The translations under genes were made by a program, and so were the position numbers. Shown here piece by piece: positions 38,313 to 50,000 of a stretch of 64,000 nt of DNA. The notes under the pieces were generated by a model. That model had not been told where the DNA came from. It did no database searches and saw nothing but the letters and a program-made list of their open reading frames with translations. This DNA comes from Chrysomallon squamiferum. Its lineage: Eukaryota > Mollusca > Gastropoda > Neomphalida > Peltospiridae. Positions within the stretch are counted from its first letter, which is position 1, and each line of letters opens with the position of its first letter. The stretch spans positions 17,663,672 through 17,727,671 of the forward strand of contig CM022669.1 of assembly GCA_012295275.1 (NCBI GenBank), given 5' to 3'.

Positions 38313-41300
38313 CTACATGAGCAGATAAGAGCTTTTATTATCTCACTACTCATGCACTAACTAAGCTGTTAAAAACATCCCACTACACAACAAATACAAT
38401 ATCAAATATACACACACGCACAGACATTATTCACTCAGTCTTTCACAGACATTCTTTCTCTTACAAATTTCTTCAGGGTAGAGACATACACAAACACACA
38501 CACACACACACACACATATGCACATCATTAGACGCAAGTGCACATCTCAGACATTGACACTTATTAAAATGACTTTCAAATAACTAAAAATATTTTTATT
38601 TTTTTTATTATCTTTTTTTTATTAATAACCTAAATCTGATAAATCGACAATAAAGTGTGAATGCATTAAAAATAAATTGTAAATTCTGTTATCTTCGGAT
38701 CAGTTTAAAAATATTACAAATCACACCTGTTGCAGGGCATGGTGTATCATCTGAGAATGAGGCTGATGAGGCATCATGGGAACAAACGGCGCCCCAAATG
38801 TCGCAGCTCCCATCGCACCAGCTTGAGTTGCAGTTGCAATCGGCAGATTAAACGGTGGCGGTGTTCCAGCATGGAATGCTTGCTTGTCAAAAGGCTGTAG
38901 GTGGAGGGAAAAAAACGAAAATCAAATAAAGCTCTTTTCACATTTCCAAATTTGATTTAAAATATTTAATATTAATATCTTCTTTTGGTCTTGCCATACA
39001 CTGGTGATAAATCCATTACAGTGTATCAAAAAAAAAAAAAAAAAAAGATAAAATGAGAATTTCTTTCTCTCCTAATAACTTGAAATCAACAAACATTGTT
39101 TTGCACAAGCAATTTAAAATTAAGTGATAAACGGATCTTCTGAAAATATTAAACAACAGGTGGAATTTTATTTTTAAATTTTGTGCCAATCATTAAGCTT
39201 GTAAAACAGTTTTCAAATAAGAACGGCTTCAATTCACGATATTGTTACCTGTGCATGTGACTTGCCATATGTTCCAGCCAAATCTGCTGTTGTTGCACTC
39301 CCTGTAAAGAACAGATTATAATTTTTATTTTGTACATTTGTAGAATTAGGAATCAAAACAAACAAAAAGATTTCTGAAAAGTAATAACATTTCTTTATTT
39401 TTCAACAGAAAGTATCTGCCAGGCAAGAAATTAACTACACATACTTGATCCTGCTGATGCCTTGCTCTGGCTTCCTGAAATGCCATAGGGTGATTTTGAA
39501 AAGTCAGGTGTCTGTGTCAAATCTTCATAACCTATTATAAAAACAGAAACCAAAAATTAGTGAATAATCTTCTGAAATTTATCAAATGTTATAAATAATA
39601 AATATTTAAAAAAATGGCTAATGAAATTGCATAAATTTTTGTTTTTTTTCATTTCTACAATTATTTGATACATTTAAAACCATAAAAAGTAGTTAAATTA
39701 AACTACTGAAAATACCAATTAAACATTAATTCATTTTGCATAAAAGATTAAATTATTTTATTCTGTGCTGCAAAAATTAAAACTTTCTACAATTATTTGA
39801 TGTATTTAAAACTATTATAAGTACTTAAATTTTGAAAGTACCCATTTAATATTAATTCATTTTGCCCAACAGATTAAATCATTTAAAAAAAATAAAAAAT
39901 AAAACACAAGCATATAACACATTTGAAAACAATTAAATGCAAATTAATAATGAATTTTAAAATCACCTTTGGCTGTGTTGTACCCATGCGAAGGGTAAGT
40001 TTTCTGAAACTGTGTTGTTGCAGTGGTTCCTCCATGAGGAGCATTTGTCACTGGTGGCATCTGAACAAGTTAAAAAGCAAATATGTTAGTGTTTTAGTAC
40101 AGGGTTTAAAACTTTAATTATGCTTTGAATAACCATACACAAATGCAATCAAAAAGTATGTAACTCAAACATTAATAACATAAAATAAAAATAAAAATTG
40201 CATTGTTAGTTATTCTTAAATATAAAAAATAATAATAACAATAAAGGAAAGAAAAAAACCTTTAAAACTAATGCTGCAATTTGTTATGCTTCATTTCACA
40301 TTTTAAAACTGAAGCCATTTTGACAACAATCCTAATAAATTTGCCAAAAAAAACATAAAAAATAAAATCCATTTCAAAATAATAATTTAAAACAAATTGT
40401 TAACCAAACCTTAAAAAAATCCTATATAACAGATTTTCTTTCCCAGTCAGTTATCAGCTACGTTTACTTACAGGGAACATTTGTGGATACTGGAAGCCAG
40501 GGGCTGCACCAGGTAACATAGAGGGGTAGTAGTAGCCGTAGTGTAGATTTATGTACGGCTGCTGCTGTCCTGAATGGGTTGACTGCTGCTGTGAGGTTGG
40601 GTTTGGAGACTGAGCCTCCACACGATTCAACTTACTGCTGTCTGTTGTACCAACTACCAAACAAAACAAAACAGATACCATTTTACATGCGAACAAAACC
40701 AAAACATGGGACTTGCACAGAAATGAAAGAAATGATTACAGTTTATCAACTAACAAATCAAATAAACACACCATTTTACATGTGAACAAAAAAAAAATAT
40801 TTATTTTTTATTTTTTTTATGGGAGACTTACAAAGAAATGAAAGGAATAATTACAGTTTATTATGGTATGACTCATTTACAGTTTGATCAATTTTTTTTA
40901 TAATTAAAGGATGTTTTAGTTCAGAACTAAATAATGAAATGAGAGTGTTTGTTTCTTATCTATACATCTTTACTGGAATAACTGAATATGTCAGTAAGAC
41001 GTGAACTGAAAAAAAAAAAAATCATTAAAATTACAGAAAAAAAAGCACATTTTTCTGAATCCATTACCGTTTTACTCTTTACTGAAAAAAGTAAGCAAAA
41101 TTAAATAATGCCTATATACCTGAATAAGGAACACTGGCTAGGGTTGCTTGGTCTCTTCCTGCTATTGTTGAAGGCACTGGAAATGCAGTCATGTCATAAT
41201 AGCTGCTTGCCTGAAAGAAAGAAGGGAATACAAGTCAAAATAATCATGTAGTAGAGATGAGTTGAACATTTCAAAAAATTCTTTGTTACAAAAAATAATG

Positions 41301-42132
41301 AAATGGTTTCTCATCTTTTAAAAATATCATAGTAAAATTATACAATTCAATTCAACTTATGAAAAAAAAAACGTGGATGCAGTTATTCGTTTTAGTTATT
41401 TTCACACTTTGAATAACAATAAAATTATTCTGGTTAGATCATCCTTACCAGTGGTGGCATTCTCTGCTGCTGCAACAACATGTCTTCATAACTATACAGC
41501 GGTTGCTGTAAATTCTGAAAATAAAATTTTATACTGATAAAACATAATTGACTGGGTTAGTTTTAATCAGCTTATGAATACAAAACAGAAATAAAAGCAC
41601 ATGTAATGATGCTTGCATTTAAAATGATGACTGCAACAATAAACATGGCTTCATAGTTAGATTTTTAAACAAAAATGAACGGAATACAATACAACTTCAA
41701 AGAACAGAAAAATGACACAAAAAATTTAAAACACTGCCTATTTGTTGTTTTATGCAGGCATTGCAATGTATTACTGCTAAGGATGTAGTGAATACTTAGC
41801 ATCAAATATACTTACTTTCTTCTTAGACATATTAGACACATGCATTAAACATTTTACTTACACTTGGATTACTAACATAAAATGGAGGCATCGATCCCTG
41901 GTTCATTATGTACTGGTGAGTTCCAATGACAGGAACGCCTGGAGGCAGATTGGGAGGAGCTTTTGCTGAAAATAATTTAAATACAGCTTAATTAATAAAA
42001 CAATGAATGAGGTTAATGCAGTGTATCTTTAGAAAATGTGGTATCTATTAAATATGTACATTTACAGTCCTATTAGAATTATTACTTTATATCAGAAGCT
42101 GATGATGATGATGATGATGATTATTATTGTTA

Positions 42133-42199
<67 letters not shown>

Positions 42200-44024
42200 A
42201 ATTTGTAGATAAAAAAATTTTAAATAATTTAAATTTCAAACTGTCCTTTTTTCATTTTATTTGAACTTGTTTAAACTGGACCAAAATAACTGGTGTAAAA
42301 AATATGTCTAAACCATACTATTCCAACCTGTTTGATTATCCTTGTAAAAGATTTTTAAAAATAGAATATAATCATAGTTATATTAAATTTTTACTTGTTG
42401 TGGGCAAAGATGATCTTGAGGTGCTAGACAGAACTGAGGTGACTGATGAGGATACCGTTGTTGTTCCTGTTGATAAGGAGGATGTAGCTGTAGTTGTTGT
42501 TAAACTGGTTGATGTTGAAGATGATGTAGAGTGATCAAACTGTAATAAACAAATCATAAAATAAATTGCAAGAAAACTAAAACTAAATATATTAATAAAA
42601 ACAATTAAAAAAAATATATTAAAAAGACCTCTCAAAACTGATGTAAAATCTATTCAAATGAGAAGTGAAAAATTAAAATTAAAAGGAAAATCCCATTTAA
42701 AACAAAATTTTAAAAAGCTTCTAATATTAAATTTTGTCTTCTTAGTTTTTACTTCAATAAGGTATATATTTAAACAAATTGCTCATTTAATTATTTTTAA
42801 TTTTTATACAATTTCAGTTTTAACAACATTACATGTAAAACAGCATTCTTAATCTCATTATATAATTTAATACCATTTTTGCTGTTCTATACATTTCTCA
42901 AATACATTTTGTTACTGTACAAGTGATATTAACATATGTAAGGGTGTCTTTTCACAAAGCTGCCTGTAAAATAAGCCACAATAGCACAGCATTTTATTAT
43001 TATTATAAATATAATAATATTATTTATTTTTTGGCAATGTTGACTGCAAAAGTCAGACAGCTGCCAGAAAACTATAAACTATAAATTAAATTCACATCAT
43101 GATAACAAACACAAACAACACTCCACTGCTTATATCTGTAAAGAAATGTAGGATATGTTTCAATATTTACTTCTGAAACAACTGGCATTTCATTATTTGG
43201 AACAACTAGTGGTAGAAATAAAAAAGATTCTTATTATTCAGGTGTTCTCACTTTATGATTTAATTACATACTAACCACATAGTGATTAATGATTAATCAG
43301 AATTTTTTAAACTGCTTCTAACATTCTATTTCATGAAGTTAGTATAATGGGTGAAATGACATAGGGTCATTCCATGTCAAATCACCCAAAAAAAGAAGAA
43401 ATTTAAACCCAACCATCTCAGATTTTTATAAAACTTGGTAAACTTGTTGACTGGGATCCCACAGCACCAAATCTGATCAGTGGTGTGGGAGATATGGCCC
43501 ACCGAATTTTGAGATTTTTGACAAAAATGGGCGTGACCACCAACCTTTGAACTCATATCTCAGGAACTACTGGGCCAATCTTCATAAAATTGGTATTGTT
43601 GAAAAGGCAATATGACAAGGATTTCCCTTGTTTCTTATCACAGAGGGATAGAATCACTTTCTCTTCTTCACCACACAGCTTTTATTCATAAGGTAATTCG
43701 TAGTTTTAAATTAATTCATTGTCCTTTCAATGGTAAAGGGTGACAAAGTCAAGATTTGCACACACTCTGGGTAGGATTCAGACTTCTTGAATTTCTCTTT
43801 CCTCCAACATGTTCCTGAACTTGTACAGCATCATTCAGAAGATGAAGCTGACATTTATTTTATAAATTAACTATCTCTGTTGTTCGATTGATCTTTCTCT
43901 TTCTATATGCACCTGACTATGTAAATGAGTACATCTTTCAAATTTTTTTATTTTATTTTATAATTATTGCTATTGTTATTGCTGTTATTATTAGTTTTGT
44001 TATTATTATTGTTGTATTTTGTTG

Positions 44025-44077
<53 letters not shown>

Positions 44078-47000
44078 GCTAAAATTATACACCTATCCTA
44101 TAAATTTAACTCTCCAACTCTCTCAGATATTTCTACAACTTTCTAACAATAAATAACAATTATCTATCAATTAACCAAGATCAACAGAGTAATTCTCTTA
44201 TAAAACCTTAAAAAATTATGTTGCAATTTGAATAAAATAAAAATAAACACAAACAGTAATAAGAAAATCAAATATAATGAAAGAATAATTCCTGTTAAAG
44301 CTTAAAGATCTAAGAAAAACAGATTTCAATATTTCTGGTCCATTTAATTAAGCAATGGCTTAGTTTGATTTAGACAATAATAATTAACAGGGATTTAAAA
44401 ACAAGAAAATTAATAAGCAATTGATAAGAAACAAGGGAAAGTTCTGTCAAATGAATTGAAGGAGGAAATAGTCCAATTTTATGAAAGTGACGAGAAAAGT
44501 AGAATATGTCCGGGAATGAAGGATACAGTGAGCATTTGAAACAGATGGTGAGAAGGTTAAGCATCAGAAACACCTAGTTCTCTCAAATTTATGTGAACTT
44601 TATGCATACATGTAGGCCTACAATGTCTTACTCAATGATCAAGAAAAATGGTGATTCCTAGCATCCAGAACTGATCCTTCAGGTTTTAGTTAATCAGATG
44701 TTAATGTATGTGCATTTTTTAAATCTATATTGTGGCTAAACAAAAAATATTACACCCAGGAAACTTTTATATGTTTTAGTTAACATGTGGGAGATTAAAT
44801 TTCAATAAAGGTCATCTCAAGGTCACGTGATCCATGCGGTCAATTTCAAGGTCATAGCAAAGGTCAAAAGGTAAATGTACCCCAATATTTTCCAAACTGA
44901 ACAGATTTGGAATCCTTGTCATATTGCCTTTTCAACAATACCAATTTTATGAAGATTGGCCCAGTAGTTCCTGAGATATGAGGATTCAAAGGTTGGTGGT
45001 TACGCCCATTTTTGCCAACAATCTCAAAATTCGATGAGCATTATCTCCCACACCACTGGTCTGATTGGGCTAATATTTCAGATTTGGAGCTGTGGGATCC
45101 CAGTCAACAAGTATACCAAGTTTTATAAAAATCTGAGATGGTCGGGTTTAACCCATTGGGTGATTTGACACGGAATGACCCCATATTATATATCTGTGAA
45201 ATGTGTTGTTAAAAGTATTTAAAGACTTGAGACATATTTTTACAATTTAATAATATTAAAAAAAAAAATATTCTCACAAACTCCCCCCCCACAAAACAAT
45301 CCATTATAACTAGGTAACAAACTGAATAGTTTTTATGTACATTTTCATTTAGAAAACAAATATGTGTGTGTGTGTCTCTGTCAGTCAGAATACATAAGCT
45401 ATCAATGATAAAAATAATGTTAATAATTTTTTTTAACTAAAGTTAATAAATCAAGGAAAAAATTCAGATTAATTTCCTCATTCACGCAGATCTTAATAAT
45501 GATAAGTTAATCAACAAATGTGTACCTGTGTCGTTTGACTGTCTGGAATGGAATCCTTCAATGTCATCTTTGACAGACTGTCACTTATCTTGTTAGCCGT
45601 GAGAGGCGAGGCCTGTAAATTTGACTGATGTCCAGAAGAAGCAAACGTCTGCGAACTGAAACCTGTCTGACTCTGTGCTCCGGCAGCAGACTGAGTTGAC
45701 AAGCTCGACTCTTGATACGAGGATGAACTTGGCTGATTCGAGTAAGATCCTGAAGACTGATTTGAAAACGAGCCACTTGTCTGGCTGGGGTAAGACGACG
45801 CACTACCAGACTGGTTCGAGTACGAGGCAGCAGACTGATTTGGGTAAGCACTAGACGACTGGTTGGAAAACGGTGTGCCATTTGACTGGTGACCGTATGA
45901 AGAAGAGTTTGCTTGTGATGGAAACGATGGATTTGTTGGATTTTGGAACGATGAAGAACTCGTCTGACTGGAGAAAGAAGAAGCAGAAGCAGACTGTCCT
46001 GTACTTGACGGCCGCTGTGACGACGACTGAGAGTCTCTCACAAAACTGGAACCAGTCTGACTTTGGTATGTACTCGTTGGTGTTGACGACTGATAAAGTG
46101 TATTTGGATTTGTTTGGCTGCTAGTGTAACTTGATTGGCTTTGGAATGATGGACCCGATGGGCCATAATTTTGATACTGATTCGAACCAGAAGGGAACTG
46201 GCTCTGACCGGTCTGAAATTGGCTCTGTCCACTCTGATACTGATTCTGACTAGTCTGATATTGACTTGGAAACGAGCTCTGTTGCAAGTGTGTGCTTGTT
46301 GTGTGGGTGTATGACTGTGACACAGGAAGTCCACTTGGTTTATGACTCTGAAATGTTCCTGTTGACGGATAGCTTCCAGATGACTGTCCAAAAGAACTTA
46401 AACTAGAAGTTTCAGAGGTGGTTGAGGACAATGACACTGAAAAATAAAATAAAATTATCCTGTGTTAAAATAAATATAAGCATTTAGAAAATGTATTATT
46501 TTCGTATATTTCCTGTTTTGTTCAAGGATAATGCATATAAAATTTACAAATAATTTTTAAAGAAGAATGATTCTCAAATACCAATAAAACTACGTCCCAG
46601 AATGATCCATTTAGTTTTTTTCTTTTCTGGAGCTTTTTTTTACCATTTTCTAACCATCATCAAATTTAAAAAAGAAAGAACAAAAAAAGTACAATTACAA
46701 TTACATTCCTTCTCATTGTGTAATACAAACAGACTGAGGGACAGAATAATTACATATCTGTTTATTTATTACAGGTAACTCGATTCAATTATTAGATGTC
46801 TACTAACCCTGAGATAAGGCAGCACCTGTTTGGGGTCCCACCAGCGGACTGGATTTCCTGTCAGACTGTGATGGAGGGAATGGGATTGGATCAGCTTGTG
46901 CCAGCTGCAACATAACAATATTTACATTAAACAGTTCTATAAAAATATGACAATCCTTTAATCACCTTACATTTCACAAGCTCTAAGTAATGTGTGAAAA

Positions 47001-50000
47001 GCAGCATCATTATTTTGTTCATTTGCTTTACAGAATTAAATATTTTAATTAACAGCATTTGATTCCTTTAAAAAAAATTTAAAGTAAATATTTATGGAAT
47101 AGTGTTCTGAAAACTGAAAGGCACAAAACAGAGATACCTTGTTAGAGTGGTTCAACGGTGATTCTGTTTCATTTCTTGGAGGTGTTGTGTAAGCTGATTT
47201 CTGAAACACATTTCTCGGTGAGGCCTGATCCAAATTCAGTTGCTGCTGCTTGCTTCCTGGTGGTGACGATATCATAGATGACGTAATCATGGATTCCGGT
47301 GACTTGCTTGGTGTCTGCTGTCCTATGTGATTACTCATACCTGAAGACTGAGTGCTGTTTAATAAAAGGAGATAAAAACACTAATGAGCTGGTGATAAAT
47401 ATATTAACAGATGTGTCAGTATTGCTTCTCTGATTCTCTTACCACCATGTTAATTGTAAAAACAATCTGTACTAATAAAGTCTGAATAATGACATCCAGT
47501 AATATCAACCTGTGATTACTCTTTTTAATTAGTAACACTGTCTTTAGTTGGAATGAGTTATACTCTATTGCGAAGGGAAAAAAGACTGCTTGTATCTCAG
47601 ACTTATGATTACTGTAATTAAAAGTAAAACAAGAAAGTATATTTTTAGGAGTGTTACAGATACCAAAACAAGACTAACCTGCTCGGGACCGAATTTGAAT
47701 AGCTGTTCTGCGGAATAGAATCTGATGTTCCAAAACTGAAAGATGGAGATTCTGTACCAAAATCTACTCCGAACTGGACATCCAACTGTGGCATACTGTG
47801 GCCTGGCATTTCAACTGCTGAAGCTGGAATCTGTGATAAGAAAAACAAAAATATTTTCAACATTCATGTAAGAATATCAGAAGTAAAAACTCAAGACAAA
47901 TATCTGAGTATACCAAGTATAAAGGTATTAGAGCTGAAAAATATTTGTGACGTTGGATAAATATACATTTAATGAATAAAGGCTACATTACTTTTACTAT
48001 CTGAATTAGTGTCCAGTAATCACAGAAAAAAATTATGAGATATTTTATTATAAATATTTTATTTGTTAAAGATATTTACATTTACCATACAAGTACATAA
48101 TTTTTTTTGTATCTAATATAAACATAAGTAACTCTTTTAAAAAAATATATATATTTTCTTACCTTTGAGGGTGGTGGAAGTTTACTCCTTTGTGATTTAG
48201 GCCTCTGCTGAAGATGTCCCTGTGACATCAAGTGCTGCGTGGATAGTCCCTGTGATTGCATTGTTGGCGACGTCAAACTCTGAGCAGACAAACCCTGCGA
48301 TGTCAAGCCTTGAGAAGAGAGGCTCTGTGACAAGGCTTGAGAAGACAGGTTTTGCAGAGGAAGGCCATGTGACGACAGGACTTCCGAGGTCAGGCCCTGT
48401 GTGGACATTCCCTGCGAAAAACTCTGCGCTGTCATCCTGGAACCCTGAGGCAAGTTTTGAGAAAACGAGTTCAGGGCATTAGCTGAGGTTTGGTTTGAAA
48501 GATTTCCAAGATTGGATCGCTGCGAACTGCCAATCTGAAAGGACAGATTAGAAATTTTAATAATTTTAATAAATGTGTACATATTTGTCAGTGTAGGCAG
48601 ATAATCTGACAAAGACTAACAAATTAAGATAAAAATAAATTTGCAGATGTTAATTTCAGTGAACTTGCTAATCTACAGTTTAACATAAACCTAAAATAAA
48701 AACAAGTAACAAAATATATTAATACAAAGGACTTTACTTTTTTCTTTTTTTTTTCTGTATACTAATTTGTTATTGACAAATAAAAATTCTTCCAATATAA
48801 TTTCAAACTAAGCATCATCTATCATAGCACACCAGTTACTGAAATAACTAAAGTTAATTAGCAAAATACTACATAACTAAAGAAACATCAACAAAACCCA
48901 CTGATAAACAATAAAATAAATTATATATTTAGCAAAAAGTTTCAAGGGAAATAACTCTATAAATTCTAAAACTGACACTCCATAAAACAGAAAAAAGAAA
49001 TGACTTCCATACTGAAAAAGCATATTAATATTAGAATTTCCCCAATCAAAAAGTCACCAAAACTAAGCTAATAAGTTGAGTATTAAAAAAAAAAGGTTGA
49101 CTTCTAACACCTAACATACCCCGATGGTATTTTTAATGGATTCTGTTGCCTGTTGATTGTACTGTGCAATGAAAGAATCTGTCGATGCTGACTCAGAACT
49201 TTTGGGAAGTATTCTGTTAATATCCAGTCTGAAAACATACAAATTATTAACATGTGCATTTACATTTCTTTTACATTTACAATCACTCACATAAAAAATA
49301 TATAAAATATTTATTTTTTTATTTATTATGAATGTCTCTGTATATTATTATTTAAAAAAGAATAAATTATTCTAAAGGAAATATATAGATTTATTAGTTA
49401 AATTGTTACATTTTCAATCAAGCTATTTGTTTATACAGAAATTTAAAAAAGAAACTCAAATAATACAGTTTATTACACATCCTACAAAACATTGATAGCC
49501 GACATATTTTCTTTAAGATAGTTCCAAGAAATGTGTCTTTGAGCAGCACAGAGGATTGATTAGGACAGTTTTAAGTTTAAATATATTAATAGGACATACC
49601 TCTGACCAAGCGCAGATGTCTGCCCCAAAGAACCTGACTGTCCCAAAAGGTCATTAGTCATTGTTAGAGTTGAGATGGTTTCTTGTTCTTGTGCCTTGAT
49701 CGACGAAGCTGTAAACACTTTGGTCTCAGAAAGCTGGGAAATAAATATGTGTATCTTTGTTAATAATAAAGAAATATTAAATTTTGATTTATAATATACA
49801 GAAAAATATTTAAGAAAAAAAAAAAAACCAAAACCCAGGAAACTAAATAATCACTGCATTATTGGCCATACCTTGTGTATTGCTTTTTCCCTTCACATTT
49901 CTATTTAAAAAATGACACCATAAGAAAAGAGTCTATAAACATACTTTCTCAAAATCTGTAAAATTAACTTGGAAATGTTACAAAAGGTTAGCTGTTTATT

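Larger units (their letters stand above)
43364..45181. mobile_element. Non-autonomous foldback DNA transposon with long terminal inverted repeats
   Basis: The arms 43364-43623 and 44911-45181 are inverted copies of one another at roughly 85-90% identity, starting GGGTCATTCC and ending GGAATGACCC. They are flanked by CATA on both sides (43360-43363 and 45182-45185), consistent with a 4-bp target-site duplication. The 1.3-kb interior has a (TTA)n tract and no transposase-like frame, so the element cannot mobilise itself. It sits in the UBAP2L intron between exons 15 and 14. The superfamily is not assigned; 4-bp duplications occur in groups such as Chapaev and Sola. Confidence 0.88.

Noticed and set aside
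43364-45181. Transposase gene inside the foldback element
   Set aside because: The interior frames (43888-44082 and 44370-44573) are short, one being a (TTA)n translation, with no transposase motif.
45873-46124. Plus-strand frame opposite UBAP2L exon 14
   Set aside because: Antisense of the Ser/Gln-rich exon, with no family resemblance.
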